In this document: positions 12,088-25,575 of the stretch, in pieces
Layout: each line of letters opens with the position of its first letter
How positions within the stretch are numbered: position 1 is the first letter of the stretch
Assembly (NCBI GenBank): GCA_033032865.1
Contig: JAWHQI010000004.1
Span: 20,318,001 to 20,382,000, forward strand
Source of the DNA: Dactylorhiza incarnata
Taxonomy: Eukaryota > Streptophyta > Magnoliopsida > Asparagales > Orchidaceae
DNA length: 64,000 nucleotides
Direction of reading: 5' to 3'
Program-made: the position numbers and the translations under genes
Notes under the pieces: model-generated
What the model was told of the DNA's origin: nothing
Database searches by the model: none
What the model saw: only the letters and a program-made list of their open reading frames with translations

Positions 12088-15000
12088 ATGACCCGAGGAA
12101 ACTCCTCGGACGATTCGACTATTCCTTTTGACCCCGAAATCGAGCGCACTCTTCGTGAGCGCATCCGATCTCGTGATCAAAACTTACTCGAAACCCCCGA
12201 AGAGTCAATCAGAGATACTGTAAATATGGGCGATCCAATTCCAAATGCGGCCCCGGCCCGGACCATGGCATATTATGCCCGGCCGAATTTGGAAGATACA
12301 GGATCCAGTATTACTCGCCCGACAGTTAATAATAATAATTTTGAAATAAAATCCAGCATAATTCAAATGGTACAACAGTCGATTCAGTTCGACGGTTTGC
12401 CAGATGAGGACCCAAATCAGCACCTTTCAAACTTTTTAGAAATATGCGACACCTTTAAAATTAATGGCGTCACTGATGACGCCATTCGTTTACGCTTATT
12501 TCCATTTTCGCTACGGTCAAAGGCCAAATCATGGTTGACTTCTCTTCCGAGAGGGTCCATAACCACGTGGGCCCAATTGACGGAATTTTTCTTAACTAAG
12601 TATTTTCCTCCGTCAAAAACCGCAAAACTACGCACGGATATCACATCCTTTGTGCAATTCGATTCCGAGTCTCTTTATGAGACTTGGGAGCGTTTTAAGG
12701 AATATTTGCGTAGGTGTCCTCATCACGCGCTACCAACTTGGCTACAGGTCCAAACGTTTTATAATGGTTTAAATTTTTCTACACGTCAGATGATTGATGC
12801 GGCTTCCGGGGGAACGTTAAACAACAAAACCCCAGAGACCGCTCAAGCTCTGATCGACGAAATGGCCATGAATGCGTACCAATGGAACGTGCCAAGGTCG
12901 CGTCCTACTAAACCGGCTGGTCTTTTTGAAGTGGACGCCACTACTTTCTTAGCCTCACAGGTAGAGCGGCTAAGTAAGCAGGTGGCAGAGATGACTGTTT
13001 CCTCCTCCACTCCCGCTTGGAATAATAATAATAATAATAATAACGTAATCGAAGAATCGGTGGATTACCTCGGTAATCCGGTTAGGCCCCCCTTCAACCC
13101 TAATAACAACCCGTATAGTAATACTTATAATCTAGGTTGGAGGAGCCACCCTAATTTCTCCTGGAGCAATCCTAACAATGCTCAGAGGCCCCCAAATATG
13201 AATCCTCAGGGATTTCCGCAAGGATTTCCGCAGGGATTCCAGCCTCCTCCTCCAAAACCTTCGCCGCTCGAAGATATTTTGTCTAAGTACATCGCGTCCA
13301 ACGATTCAAATATCCGGAATCTTACCGGATCGATTAAAAGCTTGGAAAACCAGGTTGGACAACTTGCAAAGATGGTCTCCGAGCGGCCATACGGAGCTTT
13401 ACCAGGGAATACAGAGCCAAACCCAAGGGAAAATGCCAACGCTATAACCCTTCGAAGCGGCAAGGAGGTCGTCTCCCCATTGCGGGTTGAGCCTAAGGTA
13501 TGCATTTCGCCTCCGACCCCTCCACCCTCTTCTTCGATTCTAATTGCTCCAGCTTCTCCGGTTGTGCCAAATGTTTCGAGTCCTCGAATTCCCTACCCGT
13601 CTAAAATTAATAAAGAGAAGGAGGACGAAAATTATCAAAAATTTTTGCGTATTTTAAAACAAATTCAAATAAACGTCCCCTTCTGCGAGGCACTCTCCCA
13701 AATGCCGAAATATGCGAAATATCTTAAAGAGTTGCTTTCTAATAAAAAGCGACTCGAGGATGTTTCGCGTGTTTCCCTTAATGCGGAATGTTCGGCTGTT
13801 CTCCTTAACAAATTGCCGCCAAAACTAAACGACCCGGGACGATTCTCCATCCCGTGTCTCTTTGGCAATATGTTAATAAAGTACGCTCTTGCAGACTTAG
13901 GCGCCAGCATCAATTTGATGCCTTTTTCTCTTTTCAAAAAACTCAATTTAGGCGTCCCGAGTCCGACAAAAATGAGCATCCAACTCGCGGATCGCTCGGT
14001 AAAGTACCCAATCGGGGTAGCGGAAGATGTTCTGGTCATGGTTGACAAGTTTATCTTCCCGGTAGACTTTGTCATCCTGGACATAGAGGAGGACGTCGAG
14101 GTACCCATCATCCTCGGTCGCCCCTTTCTCGCAACCTCCCGTGCGTTAATCGATGTCAGTAACGGTCGCCTCCTCCTTCGAGTTGGAGACGACGAAGTTA
14201 CTTTACATATCAACCCCTCCATGCGGAACTCACTATCGAATGATGATTCCTGTTTCAATTTGGAATCCGCGTTTGTGGACGAGTGTTCTTCTCTTTCAGA
14301 ATTGCTATCCTTAATGATAGACGATTCGGATCTGGCGAATCAACCTCCTTTAGAAGAATTACCGCCAGATTCGCCTTTCGAGCCTTTCGACTCGAAAGAT
14401 TTAAAAATCTCCACTTCCTACGAAGAACCTCCGGTCTTGGAGCTTAAGCAACTCCCCGACCATCTAAAATATGCTTTTCTAGCCGCGAACTTAAAGCTTC
14501 CGGTTATAATATCTTCTACTTTAACTGATTCAGAAACATCCGAATTGGTTGAAGTTTTATCTAAACATCGCCGTGCAATTGCATGGCAAATTTCCGATAT
14601 CAGGGGAATTAACCCCTCATTCTGCTCCCACAAAATTTTTCTCGAAGAAAACCCCCGCAAAACAATTCAGCCTCAACGACGACTTAACCCGAACATGCGG
14701 GAAGTCGTTAAGACTGAAATTATTAAACTCCTTGATGCGGGGATTATCTATCCTATTTCCGACAGTACGTGGGTAAGCCCCGTACAAGTCGTCCCGAAAA
14801 AGGGCGGTATAACGGTCATGGCAAACACGAATAACGAATTAATCCCGACTCGTACTGTTACGGGTTGGAGGGTGTGCATCGACTACAGAAAACTAAACGA
14901 TGCCACCAGAAAAGACCACTTTCCGTTACCGTTTATTGATCAAATCTTAGAGCGTCTCTCCGGTCACCCTTTTTATTGCTTCCTTGATGGTCTCTCGGGA

Positions 15001-17349
15001 TTTTTCCAAATCCCTATTTCACCCGAGGACCAAGAAAAAACGACTTTTACTTGCCCTTTCGGCACCTTCGCATATCGGAGGATGCCGTTTGGCCTCTGTA
15101 ACGCGCCAGCTACATTCCAAAGATGTATGCTGGCAATATTTGGCGAGCTAGTAGAAGACATAATGGAAGTCTTCATGGATGACTTCTCCGTCTTTAGAAA
15201 CTCTTTTAAAAATTGTTTAAAAAATTTAGATAGAGTCCTCCAACGGTGCGAGGAGACGAACTTAGTCTTGAACTGGGAGAAATGCAACTTCATGGTCCGA
15301 GAGGGTTTAGTCCTCGGCCATAAAATTTCTTCCAAGGGGATGGAGGTCGATAAGGCCAAAGTCGCTATAATTGAACAACTTCCTGTTCCTTCGAACGTCA
15401 AATCAATTAGAAGTTTTCTTGGCCACGCAGGTTTTTATCGGCGGTTCATTCAAGAATTTTCAAAAATAACCAAACCGCTAACTCACCTCCTGGAAAAAGA
15501 TTCCCCATTCATTTTTGACACGGCCTGCGTAGAGGCGTTTAATTTTATTAAAAAGCAACTTATCAATTCTCCAATTCTGGTGGCGCCAGATTGGTCTCTT
15601 CCGTTTGAGATTATGTGCGACGCGAGCGATATCGCAGTAGGAGCTGTCTTAGGCCAACGCGTAAATAAATATTTTCATCCAATATATTACGCTTCTCGCA
15701 CACTCAATGCCGCACAGGCTAACTACACCACAACGGAAAAGGAACTTCTCGCCGTCATCTTTGCTTTTGATAAATTCCGACCCTACGTAACCCTTTCACA
15801 TGTAATCGTTTTCACTGATCACTCCGCCTTGAAATATCTTTTGGCCAAAGTTGATGCTAAGCCTCGCTTACTTCGATGGATCCTCCTTTTACAGGAATTT
15901 GACTTAGAGATCCGGGATAAGAAGGGGGCTGAAAATTTAGCAGCTGACCACCTCTCACGTTTAGAACACCCCGTCGCAGAAGCGCTCGTCGAACCCGAAA
16001 TAGACGATCGATTTCTTGAGGAGCGACTTTTAATCATAAATAATACCAAAACTTCCTCTACCCCTTGGTTCGCAGATTACGCGAACTATTTAGTCGCGCG
16101 GGTCCTTCCAAAAGATTTTTCGACTCAGCAGAAGAAGAAATTCTTCTCTGACTTAAAAAACTACTTTTGGGAGGACCCCTTTCTCTTTCGAGTCTGCGCA
16201 GACCAAGTGATACGAAGATGTGTTTCCAGCGAGGAGGGTGCGCAAATATTGCGACACTGCCATGAGGGGCCGGCTGGAGGGCATTATCAAGCCAACCGGA
16301 CCGCGCGGAAAGCGTTAGAGTCAGGCTTTTATTGGCCCACTCTCTTTAAGGATGCTCACACTTTTGTGAGTATATGCGATAGCTGCCAGCGGTCGGGTAA
16401 CATTTCCCGTCGTGACGAGATGCCCCAAAATTTTTATTTAGAATGCGAAATTTTCGATTTGTGGGGCATAGACTTTGTAGGCCCCCTACCTCCTTCTTTT
16501 AATAATCGCTATATCTTAGTGGCGGTCGACTATGTATCTAGGTGGGCGGAAGCGCAAGCTCTGCCCACCAATGATGCGCGAGTCGTCGTCCATTTTCTAA
16601 AAAAATTATTTTCTCGCTTTGGCACGCCCCGTGCAATAGTAAGTGATAGGGGCACGCACTTCTGCAATGCCCAGTTTTCAAAAATTTTATCTAAATACGG
16701 CGTCACGCATAAGCTCGCCACCGCCTATCACCCCCAAACGAGCGGCCAAGTAGAGGTAGTAAATCGCGAGATAAAACGCATTCTGGAAAAAACCGTCTCT
16801 TTAAATAGGAAGGATTGGTCCTCAAAACTCGACGACGCGTTATGGGCGTATCGTACGGCATACAAGACCGCTATCGGTTGTACGCCCTATCGATTAGTCT
16901 ACGGCAAAGCGTGCCATTTACCGGTAGAATTAGAACACCGCGCTTTTTGGGCCTTAAAATTTTTAAATCTCGATTCAAACTTAGCCTCCGAGAATAGGAA
17001 ATTCCAACTCAATGAACTCGATGAATGGCGTGCGAACGCTTATGAGAGTAATAAATTTTATAAGGAGCGTTCTAAGTTCTACCACGATCGAAAAATTAAA
17101 TTTCCAAAAACTTTCGCGCCGGGCGATCTTGTCCTTCTTTATAATTCACGTCTTCGTCTTTTTCCGGGTAAACTCAAATCCCGCTGGTCCGGCCCCTTTG
17201 CAGTCAAAGAGGTTTGGCCGTATGGGACCGTTCTTATCTCTCACCCCGAAAAAGGCGATTTTAAAGTCAACGGCCACCGTTTAAAACTATATCTTGCGGG
17301 CGATCCGGTGGACGGACACACAGAATCTTTAACCCTCCCCAATTTATAA
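12088..17349 (+). CDS. gag-pol: Athila gag-pol polyprotein (gag, protease, RT, RNase H, integrase)
   Basis: One open frame of 1,753 codons encodes all replication functions. The gag core is at about residues 115-240 ([19 protein letters not shown]), followed by an Asn run (312-319, an AAT microsatellite) and [11 protein letters not shown] near 350; no CCHC knuckle is visible. The aspartic protease has DLGAS at 603-607. RT starts near 841 and has FMDD at 1029-1032. RNase H acidic residues are visible at D1178 (CDAS) and D1244 (TDHS). Integrase has an HHCC finger from H1390 to about C1430 and D1462, D1520, E1556 with D-D(35)E spacing. No stop or frameshift interrupts it. The start chosen is the first ATG after the leader. 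Gag and pol share one frame, so a processed polyprotein is inferred. The product acts in cytoplasmic particles and, as integrase, in the nucleus. Confidence 0.97.
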   Translation: MTRGNSSDDSTIPFDPEIERTLRERIRSRDQNLLETPEESIRDTVNMGDPIPNAAPARTMAYYARPNLEDTGSSITRPTVNNNNFEIKSSIIQMVQQSIQFDGLPDEDPNQHLSNFLEICDTFKINGVTDDAIRLRLFPFSLRSKAKSWLTSLPRGSITTWAQLTEFFLTKYFPPSKTAKLRTDITSFVQFDSESLYETWERFKEYLRRCPHHALPTWLQVQTFYNGLNFSTRQMIDAASGGTLNNKTPETAQALIDEMAMNAYQWNVPRSRPTKPAGLFEVDATTFLASQVERLSKQVAEMTVSSSTPAWNNNNNNNNVIEESVDYLGNPVRPPFNPNNNPYSNTYNLGWRSHPNFSWSNPNNAQRPPNMNPQGFPQGFPQGFQPPPPKPSPLEDILSKYIASNDSNIRNLTGSIKSLENQVGQLAKMVSERPYGALPGNTEPNPRENANAITLRSGKEVVSPLRVEPKVCISPPTPPPSSSILIAPASPVVPNVSSPRIPYPSKINKEKEDENYQKFLRILKQIQINVPFCEALSQMPKYAKYLKELLSNKKRLEDVSRVSLNAECSAVLLNKLPPKLNDPGRFSIPCLFGNMLIKYALADLGASINLMPFSLFKKLNLGVPSPTKMSIQLADRSVKYPIGVAEDVLVMVDKFIFPVDFVILDIEEDVEVPIILGRPFLATSRALIDVSNGRLLLRVGDDEVTLHINPSMRNSLSNDDSCFNLESAFVDECSSLSELLSLMIDDSDLANQPPLEELPPDSPFEPFDSKDLKISTSYEEPPVLELKQLPDHLKYAFLAANLKLPVIISSTLTDSETSELVEVLSKHRRAIAWQISDIRGINPSFCSHKIFLEENPRKTIQPQRRLNPNMREVVKTEIIKLLDAGIIYPISDSTWVSPVQVVPKKGGITVMANTNNELIPTRTVTGWRVCIDYRKLNDATRKDHFPLPFIDQILERLSGHPFYCFLDGLSGFFQIPISPEDQEKTTFTCPFGTFAYRRMPFGLCNAPATFQRCMLAIFGELVEDIMEVFMDDFSVFRNSFKNCLKNLDRVLQRCEETNLVLNWEKCNFMVREGLVLGHKISSKGMEVDKAKVAIIEQLPVPSNVKSIRSFLGHAGFYRRFIQEFSKITKPLTHLLEKDSPFIFDTACVEAFNFIKKQLINSPILVAPDWSLPFEIMCDASDIAVGAVLGQRVNKYFHPIYYASRTLNAAQANYTTTEKELLAVIFAFDKFRPYVTLSHVIVFTDHSALKYLLAKVDAKPRLLRWILLLQEFDLEIRDKKGAENLAADHLSRLEHPVAEALVEPEIDDRFLEERLLIINNTKTSSTPWFADYANYLVARVLPKDFSTQQKKKFFSDLKNYFWEDPFLFRVCADQVIRRCVSSEEGAQILRHCHEGPAGGHYQANRTARKALESGFYWPTLFKDAHTFVSICDSCQRSGNISRRDEMPQNFYLECEIFDLWGIDFVGPLPPSFNNRYILVAVDYVSRWAEAQALPTNDARVVVHFLKKLFSRFGTPRAIVSDRGTHFCNAQFSKILSKYGVTHKLATAYHPQTSGQVEVVNREIKRILEKTVSLNRKDWSSKLDDALWAYRTAYKTAIGCTPYRLVYGKACHLPVELEHRAFWALKFLNLDSNLASENRKFQLNELDEWRANAYESNKFYKERSKFYHDRKIKFPKTFAPGDLVLLYNSRLRLFPGKLKSRWSGPFAVKEVWPYGTVLISHPEKGDFKVNGHRLKLYLAGDPVDGHTESLTLPNL

Positions 17350-18721
17350 TCTCACCACGCCAAATGCGTCAAGCTACGCGACGGTAAACAAAGCGCTCGT
17401 GGGAGGCACCCCATATTTATCTAATATTTTTATTATGCTTTTTCTCTATTTTTGCAGGGTTTCTTCCGACCCCGCCAGCTTTACTTCAGGGAAGCCTTTT
17501 TGCTTCCTTTTTCCTTTTGTATATATTGCATTGTTATTTTCCCTTCTTCATACTTACATTACAACATCGGGGACAATGTTGGGTTTTACGTATGGGGGTG
17601 TATTTCCCGTTCTCAAAAAAAAAAAAAAAAAACAAAAAAAACAAAAAAAAAAAACAAAAAAAAAAAACAAAAAAAAAAAACAAAAAAACTCCAAAAATAA
17701 TAAACCCTACTTTACTTTTATTCTTAAAGCATTTAGTTTCGAGAGTATATGTTTGTGGATTTTCATAATCGCTAGTTTTACTATTTGTTTGTTTATCTAA
17801 GATCGATAGATTTAAACGTTCGGGGTTAAGTTTTAAAGAATATCTTGTGTTTTTAATTTAAATAGAGGCTTTGTTATCAAGCACTACTTCTACTAGCTAA
17901 AATAGAGACATGTGTATTATGTTAGCAAAACAACTTTAGACTGCAATTATCCCTACTTTATGTCTTCAGGAATCTAGGAATATTCAACTTACTAAGGTTG
18001 CTCTCAAAACTTTTTTTTATTATTCTAGAATTTCTCTTGAAAACCCCTTGTATACACCAATTTAGCATGGCAAAAACACAAAAAGAAGAAGAAAAAAAAA
18101 AGATCTTATGTCAATGGGAATACAAAAATTCCGTAAACATAGGCACCCAATATTTGTTAAAAGAAATCCTATGTCAATGGGAATTGCAAATTCCGTAAAC
18201 ACAGGCATTGGGTTAATTAAAAAGGTCAATTTTCCCTCGTCCCTCGTACACCAACGATGGGAGTCAAAGGAAACTTTATAAGAGGGGTGAGATGATACAA
18301 TTCATCACCCCTAATCCAAGTACTCTTCTATTTGCCAAGGCTTTTTACCCCCTTTTCCCTTAACCAAATTATTGTTTCTAGTTTTAATTCAAAAAATCAT
18401 TTGAGAGCATAATTAGTAACTTATATTTTTCCTTTATGTTTCTTTAAACAAAGGTTATTATAATTTCGATCTAATCTCGTTTACTAATGATTGCAATTTT
18501 GTTTGCTATTTGGTTAATTAAGAAGTCTTTTGGCCAGGACATTTCTTCTACTTAAATCATTTGCATAATTTAGGACTTAACTCTTATTACTCCGAATTTT
18601 TATTTTTCAGTCTCTTATGATTAAAATAAAACGATAGCCAAAAATTAGAACTTATGTTAATCCCGTATAGATCTCTCTTACTTTTGCCCTGGAATAGCAA
18701 AAGCTTAAGTATGGGGGTATT
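17350..18721 (+). other. Noncoding 3' region of the Athila element
   Basis: No convincing gene is found between pol and the 3' LTR. It contains GGGGACAATG (about 17569-17578), an Athila-typical word, and an A-rich run with scattered C (17617-17697). It also holds a ~66-bp duplication based on ATGTCAATGGGAAT (about 18105-18210) and a strong inverted repeat, AGGGGTGA at 18283-18290 with TCACCCCT at 18305-18312. The env-like frame found in many Athila elements is missing. Confidence 0.8.
18708..18721 (+). other. Polypurine tract of the Athila element
   Basis: AGTATGGGGGTATT directly precedes the TG of the 3' LTR, the expected place and composition for plus-strand priming. Confidence 0.8.
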
Positions 18722-21282
18722 TGATAAGTAATAAAATATATGTATTTTTGGTATAAGTATTAGTATAGTTTTAATTAATATTGTGAATTTTCTATGTAAA
18801 TTAATGAATAAATTGCTTCTTTATTATTTCTGGTTTCTAACTTAGTTTTATTTTTGTTTTTGCAATTTTTTGCAAAATTTTCATAGGTCACGCCCTCAGA
18901 CACGCCCGTGACCAAGGGCGTGTAATTTTAAAGATCAAATATCAACGGGACGGCTCAATTCAGATCAAATCCCGACAAATCGCTCAAGTCACGCCCGAGG
19001 TCACGCCCGTGACCAAGGGCGTGTAATTTTAAAAAGCCAAATTTCCAGCTGGCAGCCGTTTTCAGGTGAAATCTCGAAGAGTTGATCAAGTCACGCCCGT
19101 GACTCTACAAGTCACGCCCGTGTTCCAGCAGAGTCACGCCCGTGAGCCGCCAGCGCATCATGTCTCGAAGCCGCACCCATGCTGCCGACATCAGCCACCC
19201 ATAGTCACGCCCGTGACTCACCAAGTCACGCCCGTGACATACCAAGTCACGCCCGTGTGCAGCCATGTTTGACGGCCAGACCTTCCAGAAGGCGGCGAAT
19301 ACAGCCGAGCAAATGTCACGCCCTAAGTCACGGCCGTGACATTCAAGTCACGCCCGTGACCTAGGGCGTGTAAAACTCAAATTTTCCCTATAAATAGAGG
19401 GGCTCGGCTGAAGTAATTTTCATCCAAATTTTGAGTGGTTTTTGTTGTATTGTGAGTTCTTTTGAGTGATTGTGAGCTTCTCTTCTGCATTTCAGTTTAA
19501 GTTCGTTTGTAGTTTTTTCGTCTTCCTAGTCTAGTTGTAATGCTGATTTCAGAAATAAAATGATGTTTTTCTCATTTGGATCATCTTCTTTTTATTAATG
19601 TTAGTGTGTGTGCGTGTATGAGTTTAGCTTTATTGCTTTCATAATTTAGTTTTATTGCTTTTATAGTTAGTTTTATTGCTTTCATAATCTAGGTTTACTG
19701 TTTTCATAGCTTAGATTTACAAGCTTTCATAAAATAGTTTTATCGTTTTCTTTTTCGCCTTATTTTATCGCTTTCATTTTAAACGCTTTCTTTTTCAGTT
19801 TCTTTTAGAGTGTGTGCGTGTATGAGATAGTATTTTCCTTTTTTGTAGCTTAGTTTTTATTTCAGTCTTTATATAACTGCTATATACCACCCCCTTCTCA
19901 AATAAGAGGCTAATTTACTTTAGCACTTAATTAAGTCGGTTGGGACGGATATTATTTCTGCACCTTTATAAGTCTTTTCATTTCTATACCACCCCCTTCT
20001 TAAATAAGAGGCTAAGAACTTTTTAGCACTTGTTTAAGGTGGTTGGGACGGATATTATTTCTGCACCTTTATAAGTCTTTTCATTTCTATACCACCCCCT
20101 TCTTAAATAAGAGGCTAAGAACTTTTTAGCACTTGTTTAAGGTGGTTGGGACGGATATTATTACTGTTTTTATATAAGTCTTTTTATTTCCTTTTTATCC
20201 GCTTATATCCGCTTTAATTATCAAACATGTATTTTTCAACCGATAATGCCGTCTCCATTCCGATGAGTGGCTAATTTCCTTTAGCGCACGACGTCGAAGA
20301 GCATTGGGACACAAAAATAGTTTTTCTATAAAAATTAAAACATTTCTTTCTAAAATAATTAACGCTTAAGGTTTACCCGAGAATCACGTTGAGTGGAGCC
20401 ACATAATCGATGTGTGGTTTTCATTTCCGTTTTCGTACCTAGTTAGCCGAGAGGCTCGTGTGTACGGACTGATCACTCACGGGTAAAGAGAAGTGCGCTC
20501 TACCCTCGAGAGAGGACGAGGTAACTCTTCCGAATTGGAAATAAAAACCCAATAGCGGGGTTCGCAACATAAAGCGAGTATTAAGAACATTCGATTGTAG
20601 AACGAGAGTTCGGTCGAATATTCATAATCTCAGGTGGGCGTACCCTCGAGAGAGGAGCGTTCATAATTATGGAACCTCCACGGCCAAGTCATCTTAATAT
20701 TTTGAAAAGTCGTCACTTTTAATTCTACGAAAAATCTATTTTCGTCTCAAGGTAATTCGACGTCGCGCGCTATATTTCTCATCACTTAGAACTCTAGTAA
20801 ATCGCTTAAATCATCTTTCGCATTTTATCATTTAGAACTCTAGTTAAATCAACTAAAAATATTACTCCGATAAAATAATAGTTCATCCCTCGAAGTAGCA
20901 TAATCAACACGACCCGCGGAAATATACGATCCCGATATTTTCTAAAAATATCCTGTATTACTTGCGATAAGGTATACTTGCCTTTATCAAATGATTAATT
21001 TGGACTAGAAATTCAAACACAGCTTTTCAAACTCATTTAGTGCAAAACTCTCCTTTTCTACTATTCAATTCAATAGAATTCGGCATTGTAGCCGAAGCGT
21101 AATTGTCAATATTCCGAAAGAAGAAAAAGATCGTTACTTCTATCCTTCGATAGGATAACGGTTAATTTCTCAAAGTAGGAGTACTTGCGAGACTCTTCGA
21201 AAATATCCGCCAATTCTAAACTCTTAATATAAAGGTTATCTTTTATTTATAAAACAAAAAGAAGAAGCCCAAGTAATCATCA
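18722..21282 (+). repeat. 3' LTR of the Athila element
   Basis: It has the same length and ends as the 5' LTR, at a constant offset of 9,420 bp and without net indels. About seven substitutions separate the copies. TATA is at 19389-19396, and the palindrome cluster and 103-bp repeats are present. Confidence 0.97.
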
Positions 21283-21287
21283 CCAGT
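21283..21287. other. Target site duplication of the Athila element, right copy
   Basis: CCAGT follows the terminal CA of the 3' LTR and matches 9297-9301. Confidence 0.95.
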
Positions 21288-24200
21288 TCATTTAGTTGTC
21301 GATATATTGTTGGTTGTAGCGGTAATGCGAAATTTAGCTCCAAATTACACCTAAACTTCTAACAACCATAACTTTTGATTTGTACGTTTGATTTTTGCCC
21401 ACAACACCTTTTCGGAATATGCTCGGAGGCATACATCCAATGGAGCACAATTTTAAACCATTACAACTCATTTTAATGGTCAATATACAGCGGCTTGCAA
21501 TGGTAATGAGGGATTTAGCTCCTCTTGACACATAAATTGTAACAGCCATAACTTTTGATCTGGTTGTCTGATTTTTGCGCACAACACCTTTTTGGAATGA
21601 GCTTGGAGCCCTACATCCAATGGAAAACAAGTTTTACCCATTCCAGTTTGTTTAGTGGTCAATATACAGTTGGTTGGTAATATGGTATTTAGCTCGAAAG
21701 GAGACCTAAACTTCAAACATCCATAACTTTCGATCCGGTTGTCCGATTTTCGCCCACAATACCGTTTCGGAATGAGATCGGAGCCCTAAATCCAATGGAG
21801 AACAAATTTAAAACATTCAAGCTCGTTTAGAGGTCGGTATACAGTGGGTTGTACTGGTAATGCGAGATTTAGCTCCAAATGACACGTAAATTTCTAAAAT
21901 GAAAGAATTTAAAATGCGGTTTGTAGTGAAAGTGAGAGATTTAGCTACAAATGACACTAAAACTTTATACAGTAATAAGTTTTGATCCGGTTGTCTGATT
22001 TTACCCCCATAACATCTTTTAGGAATGAGCTCGGAGCACTACATTCATTAAAGCACAAGTTTTACCCATTGCAATTCATTTAGTTGTCGATATATAGCGG
22101 GTTGCACTAGTAATGCAAAATTTAGCTTCAAATGACACCTAAACTTGAAACATCCATAACTTTTGATTAGGTTGTCTGAGTTTTGCACACAAAACCTCTT
22201 CGAAATGAGATCTGAGCCCTACATTCAATGGACATCAAGTTGTACCCAATCTAGTTCATTTAGTGGTCGATATACATTGAGTTGCAGTGGTAATGTGGGA
22301 TTTAGCTCCTACTGACACCTAAACTTCAAACAGATATAAGTTTTGATCCCGTTGTCTGGATTTTGCCCAAAACACCTTTTCAGAATGAGCTCAGAGCCAC
22401 ACATCCTATGGAGAATAGGATTTACTCGATCGAGTTCATTTTTTGGTCGACGGATAGTGGATTGCAGTTGAAATGAGGGATTTTCCTCCAATTGACACAT
22501 AAACTTCAAATATCCATAACTTTAATCCGGTTGTCTGATTTTTGCAAACAACACCTTTTCGGAATGAGATCAGAGCTCTACATACAATGGACAACAAGTT
22601 TTACCCATTCCAGTTTGTTTAGTGGTTGATCTACAGTGGGATGCAGTGATAATGTGTGATTTTGCTCCAAATGACACATAAACTTCAAGCAGACAACTCT
22701 TGATCCAATTGCCCAATTTTTGCCCACAATGCCTTTTTAGAATGAGTTCAGATCCCTACATCCAATGGAGAGTAGGATATAACCATTCAAGTTTTTTTAT
22801 TGTTCGATATACAGTGGGTTCCAGTGGTAATGCGGGATTTAACTCCAAATTACACAAATTTCAAGCAGCCATAACTTTTGATCTGATTGTTCGATTTTTG
22901 CCAACAACACTTTTTCGGAAAGAGCTCGTATTCTCCATCCAACAGAGAATAAGATTTACCCATTTGAGAATAAGGCAACACCTTTCCGGTTGTCCGATTT
23001 TCGCCCGCAATACCTTTTCAGAATGAGATCGGAGCCTTAAATCCAGTGGAGAACAATTTAAACCCATTCCAGCTTGTTCAGAGGTAGTTATACAGTGAGT
23101 TATGGTTGTAATACGAGATTTTTCTTCAAATGACACATACACTTCAAAATGGCAGAATTTTTAATGCGAGTTGTAGTTAATATGAGAGATTTAGCGATAA
23201 ATTACACTCAAACTTAAAACAACAACAACTTTTGATGCGGTTGTCTTATTTTACCCCACAACACCTTTTCGTAATGAGCTCAGAGCACTACATTCATCAG
23301 AGCACAAGTTTTACCCACTCCAGTTCATTTAGTTGTCGATATATTGCTGGTTGTAGCGGTAATGCAAAATTTAGCTCCAAATTACACCTAAACTTCTAAC
23401 AGCCATAACTTTTGATTTGTATGTTTGATTTTTGCCCACAACACCTTTTCGGAATATGCTCGGAGGCATACATCCAATGGAGCACAATTTTAAACCATTA
23501 CAACTCATTTTAATGGTCAATATACAGTGGCTTGCAATGGTAATGAGGGATTTAGCTCCTCATTGCACAAAAACAGTAACAGCCATAACTTTTGATCTTG
23601 TTGTCTGATTTTTGCGCACAACACCTTTTTGGAATGAGCTTGGAGCCCTACCTCCAATGGAAAACAAGTTTTACCCATTCCAGTTTGTTTAGTGGTCAAT
23701 ATACAGTTGGTTGGTAATAAGGTATTTAGGTCGAAAGGAGACCTAAACTTCAAACATCCATAACTTTTGATCCGGTTGTCCGATTTTCGCCCACAATACT
23801 GTTTCGGAATGAGATCGGAGCCTTAATCCAATGGAGAACAATTTTAAAACATTCAAGCTCGTTTAGAGGTCGATATACAGTGGGTTGTACTCGTAATGCG
23901 AGATTTAGCTCCAAATGACACGTAAATTTCTAAAATGAAAGAATTTAAAATGCGGTTTGTAGTGAAAGTGAGAGATTTAGCTACAAATGACACTCAAACT
24001 TTATACAACAATAAGTTTTGATCTGATTGTCTGATTTTACCCTCATAACATCTTTTAGGAATGGGCTCGGAGCACTACATTCATTGAAGCACAAGTTTTA
24101 CCCATTGCAGTTCATTTTGTTGTCGATATATAGCGGGTTGCACTGGTAATGCAAAATTTAGCTTCAAATGACACCTAAACTTGAAACATCCATAACTTTT

Positions 24201-24814
24201 GATTAGGTTGTTTGATTTTTGCACACAAAACCTCTTCGAAATGAGATCTGCGCCCTACATTCAATGGACATCAAGTTTTACCCAATCTAGTTCATTTAGT
24301 GGTCGATATACATTGAGTTGCAGTGGTAATGTGGGATTTAGCTCCTACTGACACCTAAACTTCAAACAGCTATAAGTTTTGATCCTGTTGTCTGGATTTT
24401 GCCCAAAACACCTTTTCAGAATGAGCTCAGAGCCACACATCCTATGGAGAATAGGATTTACTCGATTGAGTTCATTTAGTTGTCGATAGATAGTGGATTG
24501 CAGTGGAAATGAGGGATTTTCCTTCAATTGACACCTAAACTTCAAATATCCATCTTTGATCCGGTTGTCTGATTTTTGCAAACAACACCTTTTCGGAATG
24601 AGATCAGAGCCCTACATACAATGGACAACAAGTTTTACCCATTCTAGTTTGTTTAGTGGTTGATCTACAGTGGGTTGCAGTGATAATGTGGGATTTAGCT
24701 CAAAATGACACATAAACTTCAAACAGACAACTCTTGATCAAATTGCCCAATTTTTGCCCACAATACCTTGTTAGAATGAGTTCAGAGCCCTACATCCAAT
24801 GGAGAGTAGGATAT

Positions 24815-25575
24815 AACAATTCAAGTTTGTTTATTGTTCGATATACAGTGGGTTCCAGTGGTAATGCGGGATTTAACTCCAAATTACACATAAACTTCAA
24901 GCAGCCATAACTTTTGATCTGATTGTTCGATTTTTGTCAACAACACTTTTTCGGAAAGAGCTTGTATTCTCCATCCAACAGAGAATAAGATTTACCCATT
25001 CGAGAATAAGGCAACACCTTTCCGGTTGTCCGATTTTCGCCCACAATACATTTTCGGAATGAGATCGGAGCCCTAAATCCAGTGGAGAACAATTTAAACC
25101 CATTCCAGCTTGTTCAGAGATAGTTATACAGTGAGCTATGGTTGTAATATGAGATTTATCTCCAAATGACACATACACTTCAAAATGGAAGAATTGTAAC
25201 GATTCAAGTTTTTTTATTGTTCGATATACAGTGGGTTCCAGTGGTAATGCGGGATTTAACTCCAAATTACACATATATTTTAAGCAGCCATAACTTTTGA
25301 TCTGATTGTTCGATTTTTGCCAACAACACTTTTTCGGAAAGAGCTCGTATTCTCCATCGAACAGAGAATAAGATTTACCCATTTGAGAATAAGGCAACAC
25401 ATTTCCGGTTGTCCGATTTTCCCCCACAATACCTTTTCGGAATGAGATCGGAGCCTTAAATCCAGTGGAGAACAATTTAAACCCATTCCAGCTTATTCAG
25501 AGGTAGTTATACAGTGAGTTATGGTTGTAATACGAGATTTATCTCCAAATGACACATACACTTCAAAATGGCAGA
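24815..25575. repeat. ~386-bp internal duplication within one satellite block
   Basis: The segment from about 24817 to 25197 is repeated at about 25198-25573, including the truncated monomer that starts near 25290. The junction near 25188-25200 joins sequence reading ATGGAAGA to sequence that elsewhere follows ATGGAGAG, so a short homology lies at the joint. It makes this block 2,420 bp long. Confidence 0.85.

Larger units (their letters stand above)
9302..21282 (+). mobile_element. Complete Athila-lineage Ty3/gypsy LTR retrotransposon
   Basis: The element is 11,981 bp long. It has two 2,561-bp LTRs starting TG and ending CA, a 5-bp target duplication, a primer binding site, one gag-pol frame, a polypurine tract and about 1.4 kb of noncoding 3' sequence. 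By eye the LTRs differ at about seven positions (for example 10064/19484, 11465/20885 and 11814/21234), roughly 0.3%, which indicates a recent insertion. The lineage call rests on the protease motif [10 protein letters not shown], the RT motif FMDDFSVF, the gag motif [11 protein letters not shown] and the GGGGACAATG word after pol. Athila elements often carry an env-like ORF after pol; none is seen here. With intact coding and cis signals it could be autonomous. Confidence 0.96.

Noticed and set aside
13665..14258. 197-codon minus-strand ORF inside gag-pol and similar opposite-strand ORFs at 12205-16721
   Set aside because: They are shadows of the gag-pol frame with no recognisable domain.
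17399..17800. Possible env-like ORF after Athila pol
   Set aside because: The frame mostly translates an A-rich run (Lys/Gln); it has no signal peptide or transmembrane pattern typical of env.
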